From the NCBI GenBank assembly GCA_000424365.1, contig AUJT01000027.1, positions 1 to 51,061 on the forward strand: 51,061 bases of DNA, read 5' to 3'. Position numbers and translations under genes: made by a program. Below, one piece after another: positions 16,883 to 24,435 of the stretch. The notes below the pieces were generated by a model. It was not told the origin of the DNA. It did no database searches and saw only the letters and a list, made by a program, of their open reading frames with translations. Positions within the stretch are counted from its first letter, which is position 1, and each line of letters opens with the position of its first letter. This DNA comes from Lachnospiraceae bacterium NK4A144 (GTDB taxonomy: Bacteria > Bacillota > Clostridia > Lachnospirales > Lachnospiraceae).

Positions 16883-16891
16883 TAAATCAAA

Positions 16892-16916
16892 AAGCGCATC
16901 CTTTACGGATGCGCTT
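16892..16916. terminator. hairpin between converging hypB and cheY
   Basis: AAGCGCATCC and GGATGCGCTT form a perfect ten-base stem with a five-base loop. A and T residues on both sides allow termination in both directions. Confidence 0.75.
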
Positions 16917-16939
16917 AAATAATACAATTAAGAGTTTAT

Positions 16940-17299
16940 TCAGCCTGCAAGCTTTGAAATAGCAGCAAGAACCTTGTCCTTCTCGAAAGGCTTTACGATG
17001 AAGTCCTTTGCGCCGTTCTTGATCGCTTCTACAACCATTGCCTGCTGTCCCATAGCAGAACACATAACAACCTTCGAACTAGGATCCTGAGCCTTGATAG
17101 CCTTAAGAGCCTGGATACCATCCATTTCAGGCATTGTGATGTCCATTGTTACGATATCGGGTTTTAATGTGGTGAATTTTTCAACAGCGTCTTTACCATT
17201 TACAGCTTCTCCAACTACCTCGTGGCCACCGCTGGTGATGCAATCCTTGATCATCATTCTCATGAAAGCAGCATCATCTACGATTAAAACCTTAGCCAT
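16940..17299 (-). CDS. cheY: CheY-like single-domain response regulator
   Basis: A 119-residue receiver domain with no output domain. The acidic pocket Asp8-Asp9, the phospho-acceptor Asp53 (IVTMDITMPEMDG), Ser81 and Lys103 (FIVKPF) are all present. The sequence is of the Firmicute and Thermotoga CheY type (KVLIVDDAAFMRMMIKD), which binds the flagellar switch or CheX/CheC-type phosphatases. A GGAGG site precedes the ATG. It stands alone, with no chemotaxis or flagellar gene nearby. An MCP gene remnant lies at 43.8 kb. The gene name is by family only. Confidence 0.9.
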   Translation of the reverse strand: MAKVLIVDDAAFMRMMIKDCITSGGHEVVGEAVNGKDAVEKFTTLKPDIVTMDITMPEMDGIQALKAIKAQDPSSKVVMCSAMGQQAMVVEAIKNGAKDFIVKPFEKDKVLAAISKLAG

Positions 17300-17417
17300 T
17301 TAATTGTACCTCCGAATACGATTTTGTTATTTAATATGCGTTTTTGTTTCTCTGGAAATGGATATTATCACGCTTGTATAATGTGTACAATATCTTTTGC
17401 GGATGTTTTGCATATTG

Positions 17418-17462
17418 TACAAAAATCGGTCGAAAACGTTATAAAATTAACGTTTTCGACCG
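17418..17462 (-). terminator. intrinsic terminator of the DauR-YbjN operon
   Basis: A perfect 14-base stem (17427-17440 with 17449-17462) and eight-base loop are followed on the minus strand by ATTTTTG. It lies after the minus-strand YbjN-like gene and before cheY. Confidence 0.88.
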
Positions 17463-17487
17463 GCTGTATATGTATAGAAAATATGGA

Positions 17488-18513
17488 TCAGATACCGTTT
17501 TCAGAGTGGAAAAGCTCTTCTATAGCGGCTGCGTTTATCGCGGAATCATTTTCTGCTTCGCTGTAATACACCATATCATCCGGATCAGGCAGCAGGGATG
17601 CGATGAGGCGCCGGTTTTCCGTGCCGTCGTACATTATCATAAAGTACTGTCTGAGAGCGAGATCTGCAGTGCAGAGCAGGTGTATTTCCAAGCAAAGATC
17701 ATCTTCTTCGTTTTCGGGAAGAGTGATACGGAAGTGAGTGATACCGTCGTCTGATACATTCTTTGACACATCATACTGAACGTCATCTGCTTCTATTTCG
17801 AGCTCATCAAATGCTCCGCGAAGAGCAGAAGAAAGGAAATTGGCACCATTCTTATCCAATATTTCAAGGAGATCGCGGGTATACTCCAGATTATAGAAGA
17901 GAGTAGGGAGCCATTCCTGCTGAAGCACATGCTGAACATCATATTCTTCAAAATCTTCGTCAATTATATAATCCGTGACGGTGGACAGCAGTGTGAAATT
18001 AAGCGCATTAAGGTTTTCTTCCACTGAAGTCGTGTCGCCGCGCAGGATACGTGCAAAACCGTCACCGAAGTCATAGAAACTGTCAATGCCTTTTTGAATC
18101 GTATTAGAAAGAGTAGACATGGATACTCTTGTCATATCATCAAATGAAAGGTGTGTGCGGAAGGTTATGTGATCATCGATCAACGTGAAAGAACCGTATT
18201 CAAGCCTCGAGTTAATGTAATTCATGTAATTAAGAATGTCAGTGGATTTTGAAACCGGTACAGCATGCTGATATTTGGTAGTTACCTGCATGAGTTCGTC
18301 ACGGAATACCATGATAACGGTGACACTATCAATGAGATCCGGGAGTTTCTCTTCATATATGATGCGTGATATGTAACTATCCTCGGGATCCTCCTGGAAA
18401 GCGGTGTCCCACGCTTCCAGAAGACGTTTTACTTCTTCGTATATCAAATCTTTGGGGGCGGTTCCGTCCTGATCTGAAAACTCTATTACTTCTTCATCAT
18501 TATTGTCTGTCAT
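17488..18513 (-). CDS. YbjN-like protein of unknown function
   Basis: A 341-residue acidic cytoplasmic protein. Residues 80-170 resemble the YbjN/secretion-chaperone-like fold: ILNYMNYINSRLEYGSFTLIDDHITFRTHLSF then a helix NTIQKGIDSFYDF. A second alpha/beta segment around 235-320 may be a repeat of the same fold. No catalytic motif is visible. Such domains often act as chaperones or bind partner proteins. A GGAGG site precedes the ATG, and the start overlaps the end of the DauR-like regulator by 14 bases, so the pair is translationally coupled. This suggests it modulates the regulator or senses the same signal, which is inference. Confidence 0.65.
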   Translation of the reverse strand: MTDNNDEEVIEFSDQDGTAPKDLIYEEVKRLLEAWDTAFQEDPEDSYISRIIYEEKLPDLIDSVTVIMVFRDELMQVTTKYQHAVPVSKSTDILNYMNYINSRLEYGSFTLIDDHITFRTHLSFDDMTRVSMSTLSNTIQKGIDSFYDFGDGFARILRGDTTSVEENLNALNFTLLSTVTDYIIDEDFEEYDVQHVLQQEWLPTLFYNLEYTRDLLEILDKNGANFLSSALRGAFDELEIEADDVQYDVSKNVSDDGITHFRITLPENEEDDLCLEIHLLCTADLALRQYFMIMYDGTENRRLIASLLPDPDDMVYYSEAENDSAINAAAIEELFHSENGI

Positions 18514-19213
18514 TAGAACCTCCGAAATTCAGACTGTTAAGCGGGTCGAGTTGTTTGTCTTCTTTTTTGACCTGGGCTATATAGCGGTACATGGTTGCCT
18601 GAGAACAATCCAGCTGCTGACCAACGGTGTTTATGGAATCTTTCATGTGGAAAACACCACGCTGATAAAGCTGACGGATTATCTCGAGTTTTTCTGTTTT
18701 TGTGAGACGGCTGGAAGGAATATTTTCATCACCGATCACTCGCTGCAGCACTTCGTTGGTCGCTCCGGAGATGGTATCATAAAACGTTCCGGAGTCATCA
18801 CTTCCTCTGATCTCAATAGCGATATTTCTCTCAACGTAGCTGTCAGGATGGCAGAGGCGGAAAAGCTGTTCTGCGAGTTCCTTAAATCGATTATCGTCAA
18901 AATTAAGGCAGAAAAAACCTTCAAGTTCACCATACTTATCCTTTAAGAAAAGACATGAGCATCGTAAAACCTTTCCGTTAGAGGTGAGACCGCGGAAATT
19001 GGCGATATAGTTCTCCTTTAAGTATTTTTTGTCACGAATGATCTGCTTTAACGTATTTGTGAGCGGATCGCCGACATGTCTTCCACTTATAGAACTGTTG
19101 TAGGTTGCGATGACGTTATGAAGGTCGTATAGGATTGCCTCAAAATGCGGCCCCAAAGCCTGTCCCAGAAAATTAGCCAGGTTTGTGTATTGTTCTATAG
19201 TATGAGCGTTCAT
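18500..19213 (-). CDS. YheO/DauR-family transcriptional regulator
   Basis: A 237-residue regulator with an N-terminal PAS-like YheO domain (about 8-120; LGQALGPHFEAILYDL and GEEGFFCLNFD-like strand) and a C-terminal DauR-type HTH (about 175-222; LTKTEKLEIIRQLYQRGVF and VGQQLDCSQATMYRYIAQV). The family includes DauR, which represses D-amino-acid catabolic genes. I chose the ATG at the complement of 19211-19213 because AAAGGA lies about six bases upstream; a 17-residue longer frame lacks a good site. It is divergent from ridA and the lyase, so control of that operon by an amino-acid signal is a strong inference. Confidence 0.88.
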   Translation of the reverse strand: MNAHTIEQYTNLANFLGQALGPHFEAILYDLHNVIATYNSSISGRHVGDPLTNTLKQIIRDKKYLKENYIANFRGLTSNGKVLRCSCLFLKDKYGELEGFFCLNFDDNRFKELAEQLFRLCHPDSYVERNIAIEIRGSDDSGTFYDTISGATNEVLQRVIGDENIPSSRLTKTEKLEIIRQLYQRGVFHMKDSINTVGQQLDCSQATMYRYIAQVKKEDKQLDPLNSLNFGGSNDRQ

Positions 19214-19250
19214 ATGGATTCCTTTCAAATAATTCGTTGCTCTCGTGAGA

Positions 19251-19285
19251 ATTATCATTATCAAGGATGATAAAAAGAATGATAA
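19251..19285. promoter_or_regulatory. candidate operator on the regulator side
   Basis: ATTATCATTATCA, AGGA, then TGATAA and a further GATAAT form nested inverted repeats just upstream of the DauR-like start codon. The same TTATCA/TGATAA unit recurs near the ridA promoter. Autoregulation is likely. Confidence 0.55.
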
Positions 19286-19320
19286 TGAACGGTTATGCTT
19301 TGATTATAGATGATTGTGTA

Positions 19321-19360
19321 TGAAAATCCAATGGCTATTCAACTTTTTTGGTCGTAAACT
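19321..19360 (-). repeat. Rep-A relic
   Basis: AAAATCCAATGGCTATTCAA and GGTCGTAAACT match the Rep-A copy at 50871-50902 in the same orientation. Both ends are missing. It lies inside the divergent regulatory region. Confidence 0.6.
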
Positions 19361-19400
19361 GTACACGGAATGATCATATATTGAGACAATTATACTAATG

Positions 19401-19418
19401 TGATAATTCGATTATCGG
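19401..19418. promoter_or_regulatory. candidate operator, middle site
   Basis: TGATAAT, TCG, ATTATCG is an inverted repeat with a three-base spacer and the same half-site as the flanking candidates. Confidence 0.45.
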
Positions 19419-19543
19419 TTCATGACATAAAATACGCAAAGTATACAATTGAAATTTAATGCTTTAAAGAGTTAACACGTCATAATGCACAACATAAAAA
19501 TAAAATACGTCAATTTAAATACACAATATATACAAAAACTATA

Positions 19544-19579
19544 TTGACACTAATTTATCAAGATGATAATTTATTATCA
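19544..19579 (+). promoter_or_regulatory. ridA operon promoter overlapped by operator
   Basis: TTGACA (19544-19549) is 17 bases from TAATTT (19567-19572). Two inverted repeats overlap the -10: TTATCA-AGA-TGATAA (19556-19570) and TGATAA-TTTA-TTATCA (19564-19579). A protein bound there would block transcription. The half-sites also resemble Fur-box units, but the spacers differ from the usual 7-1-7 arrangement. Confidence 0.6.
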
Positions 19580-19648
19580 GAAAATGACAGAGAAGATGAA
19601 ATAATCATTTTCGAACTGAGAAAAAATTATCAGAATGGAGGTGATAGT

Positions 19649-20026
19649 TTGAAAACACAGGTGGAAACGAAGAAGGCTCCTGCTGCTATAGGACCATATT
19701 CTCAGGGCATAAAGGCAGGGAATATTATCATTACTTCAGGTCAGCTCCCGATCAATACAGAAACCGGTACTTTTCCGGATACTATTGAAGAGCAGACAAG
19801 ACAGTCGCTTGAGAATTGCAAGGCGGTTCTGGAGGAAGCCGGAGCGACCATGGATGATGTCATAAAGACGACGGTCTTTTTGAAGGATATGAATGATTTT
19901 GCTTCAATGAACGGTGTTTATGAGACTTTCTTTAATGGCGTATGTCCGGCGAGAAGTGCTGTGCAGGTTGCAAAACTGCCGAAAGACGCAAAGGTCGAGA
20001 TAGAGTGCCTTGCGGTTGTGGGATGA
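19649..20026 (+). CDS. ridA: RidA reactive enamine/imine deaminase
   Basis: This 125-residue enzyme hydrolyses 2-aminoacrylate and related enamines released by PLP enzymes, which protects other PLP enzymes from damage. The YjgF/YER057c/UK114 signature is complete: APAAIGPYSQGIKAG at the start and CPARSAVQVAKLPKDAKVEIE at the end, with the substrate-binding Arg in PARS. I chose TTG 19649 because GGAGG lies seven bases upstream and the length then fits the family; the longer frame from 19544 starts inside the promoter. The tryptophanase-like lyase follows, whose beta-elimination reaction makes exactly the RidA substrate. Confidence 0.94.
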   Translation: MKTQVETKKAPAAIGPYSQGIKAGNIIITSGQLPINTETGTFPDTIEEQTRQSLENCKAVLEEAGATMDDVIKTTVFLKDMNDFASMNGVYETFFNGVCPARSAVQVAKLPKDAKVEIECLAVVG

Positions 20027-20166
20027 ATGTTCTGAGAAGTATTTTCAAAACTAAATAACTTTTAATACTGTCCGCCAGTCATAGTTATCGGCGCGTTGTT
20101 GTGTTGAAGGATGATGACCGGGGTATTACGAAAATCAAAAGTAATATATTTTTGGAGGTATTAATA

Positions 20167-21873
20167 ATGGATTACAAGTTAAATATCGAAGCACCGAAGT
20201 CCTGGACTCATGTGGTACGTGAGGTTCCTACCGTTACAGCAGAGCAGAGACAGAGAGCACTGGAAATGACACACTACAACGAATTTGCATTTCCTGCAGG
20301 TATGCTCTATGTAGACTGCCTCTCTGATTCCGGTACGACATCCATGACGGATACGCAGTGGGCTGCAATGTTTCTTGCAGATGAGTCCTATGGACGAAAC
20401 AAGGGCTATTATGTACTTCTCGATGCTTTCAGAGATGTATGGGAGCGCGGTGACGATCAGAAGCGTCTTATAAACTATATGAAAGAAGGCGTTGATCGTG
20501 ATGACGTAGAGAAGATGATGGATGATGTTTATCTTGTGGATCATGAAGGCGGATTCATAAATGGTGGACAGTATCAGCTGTCGCGTCCGAATACTTTCAT
20601 TGTTCCTCAGGGACGTTGTGCAGAGTCACTTCTTTTTGATGTATTGAAGCCTGTATTTGCCAGAAAGTGGCCGGGAAAGCAGTTTGTTATCCCGTCAAAT
20701 GCACATTTCGATACTACAGAAGGAAATATCAAGCAGATGGGCAGTGTTCCTCGTAACCTGTTCCATAAAGAGATCCTCTTTGAAGTGCCGGAGAGCGGAA
20801 AGTATGATGTAAATCCGTTTAAGGGTGATATGGATCTGGATAAGCTTCAGCAGCTTATCGATGCAGTTGGAGTAGACAGTATTCCTCTTATCTACACAAC
20901 AGTTACAAATAACTCTGTATGTGGACAGGCTGTTTCCATGCATAGTATCCGTGAGACTGCAAAGCTTGCTCATAAGTATGACATCCCGTTCGTTATGGAT
21001 GGTGCAAGATGGGCTGAGAACTGCTACTTTATCAAGATGAATGAGCCCGGATACAGAGATAAGTCCATTCCTGAGATCGCTAAGGAAATGTTCTCATATT
21101 TCGATGTTGTATCTGCTTCTCTTAAGAAGAATGGTCATGCAAATATGGGCGGACTCCTTGCATTCAGAGATAAGGGTCTTTTCTGGAAGAAATTCTCAGA
21201 CTTCAATGAGGATGGCACAGTTAAGACAGATATCGGACATCTCTTAAAGGTTCGTCAGATTTCTGCATATGGTAATGATTCCTATGGTGGAATGTCAGGT
21301 CACGATATCATGGCTCTTGCACAGGGACTTTATGAGGAGCAGAGATTTGATTATCAGGATGAGAGAGTAAAGCAGTGCCAGTTCCTCGCAGATGAGCTGA
21401 CAAAGAACGGAGTTCCTGTTGTACAGCCTGCCGGCGGACATGGAATCTATGTAGATGTGGATAAATTCTTTGATTACAAGAGAGGTCATGAGAGCTTTGC
21501 AGGTCAGGCACTTTCTCTTGAGATGGTTCATCGTTACGGAATCCGTTGCTCAGAGCTCGGTGATTTCTCAATGGAGTACGATCTGAAGACTCCTGAACAG
21601 CAGGCAGAGGTCTGCAACGTAGTTCGTCTCGCTATCAATAGAAGTCAGTTCAGCAAGCAGCACATGGAGTACATTGTCGCAGCTCTGACACAGCTTTACA
21701 AGGATCGTGACACTATTCCTGATCTCAAGATCACCTTTGGTCATACACTTCCTATGAGACATTTCCATGCATGGCTTGAGCCGTATGCACCTAAGAAGGA
21801 AGAGCTGGCAGACGGTTTCGACTATTCATACTGGACAGAATGGGAGAAAGAGCAGGAGAAGAAGAGAAAGTAA
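20167..21873 (+). CDS. tryptophanase/tyrosine phenol-lyase-like beta-eliminating lyase
   Basis: A 568-residue fold-type I PLP enzyme. VMDGARWAENCYFI holds the Asp that pairs with the PLP nitrogen (Asp278), and VVSASLKKNGHANMGG holds the Schiff-base lysine (Lys321, by analogy with the second Lys of the KKD motif). The family splits tryptophan, tyrosine or cysteine-like substrates into pyruvate, ammonia and the side-chain leaving group. The protein is about 100 residues longer than E. coli TnaA, partly from an insertion near 90-140 (ERGDDQKRLINYMKEGVDRD). Which amino acid is used cannot be told from sequence. GGAGG precedes ATG 20167; a longer frame from 20101 has no site. It lies between ridA and an NSS transporter. 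Confidence 0.88.
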   Translation: MDYKLNIEAPKSWTHVVREVPTVTAEQRQRALEMTHYNEFAFPAGMLYVDCLSDSGTTSMTDTQWAAMFLADESYGRNKGYYVLLDAFRDVWERGDDQKRLINYMKEGVDRDDVEKMMDDVYLVDHEGGFINGGQYQLSRPNTFIVPQGRCAESLLFDVLKPVFARKWPGKQFVIPSNAHFDTTEGNIKQMGSVPRNLFHKEILFEVPESGKYDVNPFKGDMDLDKLQQLIDAVGVDSIPLIYTTVTNNSVCGQAVSMHSIRETAKLAHKYDIPFVMDGARWAENCYFIKMNEPGYRDKSIPEIAKEMFSYFDVVSASLKKNGHANMGGLLAFRDKGLFWKKFSDFNEDGTVKTDIGHLLKVRQISAYGNDSYGGMSGHDIMALAQGLYEEQRFDYQDERVKQCQFLADELTKNGVPVVQPAGGHGIYVDVDKFFDYKRGHESFAGQALSLEMVHRYGIRCSELGDFSMEYDLKTPEQQAEVCNVVRLAINRSQFSKQHMEYIVAALTQLYKDRDTIPDLKITFGHTLPMRHFHAWLEPYAPKKEELADGFDYSYWTEWEKEQEKKRK

Positions 21874-22032
21874 TCACTTTTTGAAAATTTAATAAAGCGT
21901 ACATAGAACTGGCGGTCTTCTTGGCGTGACCGGGAAGGCCGTTATGTTGATATGACAGATTGTTGAAATAACGAGAATTATTTCCACGCAAATAAAAATT
22001 GACAGGTATTGATATAATCGGGAGGGTATTGA

Positions 22033-23382
22033 ATGATCGCAAATACGAAGGAGCCTGTTGTGAAAGATGGATTTGATTCGAAGATCGGTTTTGTGCTTGC
22101 CTGCGTAGGTTCGGCAGTGGGTATGGGAAATTTGTGGAGATTCCCGGTACTTGTTTCCGCCTGGGGAGGAATGACATTTCTGATCCCGTATTTTATTTTC
22201 GTTATTCTGATCGGACGCACGGGAGTGGTTGGGGAGATCGCTCTCGGACGAAGCACAGGATGTGGTCCGATCGGTGCCTTTGGTAAGGCTACGGAAGAAG
22301 CCGGCAAAGGCAAGAGACTCGGTGAAATGATCGGTCTTATACCGGTTCTTGGTTCTATGGCACTTGCAATTGGATATTCCTGTGTAGTTGGATGGATCGT
22401 TAAATATCTGGTTATGGCTTTTTCCGGACAGATTTATGCTATGGGAACTGACATGGATCAGATCGGCGGCACATTTGGAGCGACTGCTTCCGTGTGGGGT
22501 AATAATGTATGGCTCGTTGTAGGAATGGCTGTCACATTTGCGATCATGGCATTTGGTATCGCCGATGGTATTGAGAAAGCCAATAAAGTCATGATGCCTT
22601 TACTTTTTGCTATGCTTATCGCACTTGCTGTCTATGTTGCATTTCAGCCGGGAGCAGCTGCAGGCTATAAGTATATCTTTACTATAAATCCTACGGGTCT
22701 TGCAGATCCTAAGCTTTGGATATTTGCTTTTGGACAGGCATTTTTCTCACTTTCTATAGCAGGAAACGGAACTGTTATCTACGGTTCTTATCTGGGCTCT
22801 GATGAGGATGTGCCGGCAGCAGCAGTAAATATCGCGCTTTTCGATACTATCGCTGCATTGGTAGCAGCTTTCCTTATGATCCCTGCTATCGCAACGACCG
22901 GTTCTCAGCTGGAATCAGGCGGACCGGGCCTCATGTTCATACATCTCGTAAATGTAATGAACAGCATGCCGGGCGGCAGGATCGTTGCAATGGTATTTTA
23001 TCTCTGCGTTATTTTTGCAGGTCTTAGCTCACTGGTTAACCTTTTTGAAGCACCGGTTGCGACGCTCCAGCAGCAGTTCGGTCTTAGTCGCGTGAAGGCT
23101 GTCGTGGCTATCGGTGTTGTAGGAACAGTTGTAGGACTTGTTATCCAGGGAATCGTTTCTGAATGGATGGATGTAGTTTCTATCTATATCTGCCCGCTCG
23201 GAGCAGCTCTTGCAGGACTGATGTTCTTCTGGGTATTCGGAAAGAAATATGTTTTGAAGGAAGTTAATCGCGGATGTGCGAAGCCTCTTGGAGAGAAATG
23301 GTTTGCAGTTGGCAAGTATGTGTACGTTATAGCATGTATCGCAGCGCTGATCCTCGGAGCAATCTACGGTGGAATCGGCTGA
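22033..23382 (+). CDS. NSS-family sodium:amino-acid symporter (TnaT/MhsT-like)
   Basis: A 449-residue membrane transporter of the neurotransmitter:sodium symporter family with about 11 membrane segments. The TM1 signature KIGFVLACVGSAVGMGNLWR contains the unwound sodium and substrate site, and the TM6-like SLSIAGNGTVIYGSYL and TM8-like LFEAPVATLQQQFG regions follow. The length fits the short bacterial MhsT type. Such proteins import hydrophobic or aromatic amino acids, which suits a tryptophanase-like enzyme next door. GGAGGG precedes the ATG. The original terminator is at 23621-23687, now separated from the gene by a Rep-B insertion. Confidence 0.92.
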   Translation: MIANTKEPVVKDGFDSKIGFVLACVGSAVGMGNLWRFPVLVSAWGGMTFLIPYFIFVILIGRTGVVGEIALGRSTGCGPIGAFGKATEEAGKGKRLGEMIGLIPVLGSMALAIGYSCVVGWIVKYLVMAFSGQIYAMGTDMDQIGGTFGATASVWGNNVWLVVGMAVTFAIMAFGIADGIEKANKVMMPLLFAMLIALAVYVAFQPGAAAGYKYIFTINPTGLADPKLWIFAFGQAFFSLSIAGNGTVIYGSYLGSDEDVPAAAVNIALFDTIAALVAAFLMIPAIATTGSQLESGGPGLMFIHLVNVMNSMPGGRIVAMVFYLCVIFAGLSSLVNLFEAPVATLQQQFGLSRVKAVVAIGVVGTVVGLVIQGIVSEWMDVVSIYICPLGAALAGLMFFWVFGKKYVLKEVNRGCAKPLGEKWFAVGKYVYVIACIAALILGAIYGGIG

Positions 23383-23413
23383 TCTACCCTTCTTGATCGG
23401 CTTTCCAAAATAG

Positions 23414-23608
23414 AATGATGTCAGGGTCAAAAGGTCAAAATCCGATTGTGCTTGCACAAAGAGGATTGAGACCTTGGGACCCGCAAAACACGAGCAAGTA
23501 GCGTTATTACGCGGAATGCGAGTGTTTTAGGATTGCGGGAATTGCGTAGCAATGAAGCAATCCGTGACATCAGTAAGGGGCAAAATTTACTTTTGACCCT
23601 TACATCAT
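23414..23608 (+). mobile_element. Rep-B element, complete copy with target duplication
   Basis: A non-coding element of about 190 bp. The left end GATGTCAGGGTCAAAAG and right end (complement GATGTAAGGGTCAAAAG) form terminal inverted repeats. ATAGAAT(G) occurs immediately before and after, a 7-8 bp target duplication, so this copy arrived by transposition. Internal inverted repeats include GGATTGC with GCAATCC. No ORF is present. It sits between the transporter stop and that gene's terminator hairpin. Confidence 0.82.
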
Positions 23609-23620
23609 AGAATGGCAGAT

Positions 23621-23687
23621 AAAAAATCCTGATAGGACTTTGGAGTCGCTTCATGGCTCAAAAGTTCTGTTGGGATTTTTTATTATG
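23621..23687 (+). terminator. long-stem intrinsic terminator
   Basis: A stem of about 24 bases with wobble pairs (left arm begins AAAAATCC, right arm ends GGGATTTTT) lies after the Rep-B copy. It is probably the original terminator of the NSS transporter operon. Confidence 0.7.
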
Positions 23688-23735
23688 GGTGTTAAGATAG
23701 TAAATGATTTTTTCTGATATGGAGGAATATTGGTA

Positions 23736-24191
23736 ATGACAAGAAGAGAACAGGCAATGGCGCATTTTAAAGAGGGGTATAACTGCTCCCAGTCTATAAT
23801 GCTTACGTTTATGGATCTGCTTCCCGGAGATCAGAAGAACCTCATGAGCCTCGCATCATCCTTTGGCGGTGGGATGGGAAGACTCAGGGAAGTTTGCGGT
23901 TCGGTGACAGGTATGTTTATGGTAGCCGGAATCCTTTACGGTTATGATGGACCGGAAACAGGCGAGGTTAAGGCTGCTCATTATGCAAGGATACAGGAAC
24001 TGGCACATAAATTTGAGGAAAAACATGGCACTATCGTCTGTCGTGAGATGCTGGGATTAAATGTAAAGCATGATGTGGCTACTCCCGAAGCACGCACACA
24101 GGAATACTATAAAAAGCGTCCCTGTGCGGAGATAATCGGAGATGCTGCGGAAATTCTTGAACAATATATTAATGAGCATCCGGTAGCATAA
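23736..24191 (+). CDS. C_GCAxxG_C_C family protein
   Basis: A 151-residue protein of the C_GCAxxG_C_C family, common in anaerobes and thought to be redox active. The cysteine set is present: GYNCSQSI near 20, FGGGMGRLREVCGSVTG near 50-66 (here CGSVTG in place of CGAxxG), IVCREMLG near 107 and RPCAEII near 134. GGAGGA precedes ATG 23736 by nine bases; the in-frame TTG at 23730 is too close to that site. It forms its own unit with a Rep-B copy directly after the stop. The reaction is unknown. Confidence 0.9.
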   Translation: MTRREQAMAHFKEGYNCSQSIMLTFMDLLPGDQKNLMSLASSFGGGMGRLREVCGSVTGMFMVAGILYGYDGPETGEVKAAHYARIQELAHKFEEKHGTIVCREMLGLNVKHDVATPEARTQEYYKKRPCAEIIGDAAEILEQYINEHPVA

Positions 24192-24194
24192 TAT

Positions 24195-24376
24195 GATGTC
24201 AGGGTCAAAAGGTCAAAATCCGATTGTGCTTGCACAAAGAGGATTGAGACCTTGGGACCCGTAAAACACGAGCAAGTAGCGTTATTACGCGGAATGCGAG
24301 TGTTTTAGGATTGCGGGAATTGCGTAGCAATGAAGCAATCCGTGACATCAGTCAGGGTCAAAAGGTCAAAATCCGA
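24195..24376 (+). mobile_element. Rep-B element, second copy with a rearranged right end
   Basis: Nearly identical to 23416-23573 for about 160 bp (one visible difference, CCCGTAAAAC for CCCGCAAAAC). Its right end is not the usual inverted repeat. Instead the left-end sequence TCAGGGTCAAAAGGTCAAAA starts again at 24352 in direct orientation and then stops. It follows the stop of the C_GCAxxG_C_C gene by a few bases. Confidence 0.75.
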
Positions 24377-24435
24377 TAAAATGAGCTCATTATGGACGGT
24401 CGTTTATAGAGGAGGCGATTATAGAGGAGGCGTAT

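Noticed and set aside
19251-19579. Classical Fur box set
   Set aside because: Half-sites resemble Fur units, but spacers are 2-4 bases and not the 7-1-7 layout, and nearby genes have no iron role. Kept as an alternative, not as the call.
21900-22032. Promoter TTGACA...TATAAT directly before the NSS gene
   Set aside because: The two boxes near 21999 and 22013 are only eight bases apart, which is not a functional spacing.
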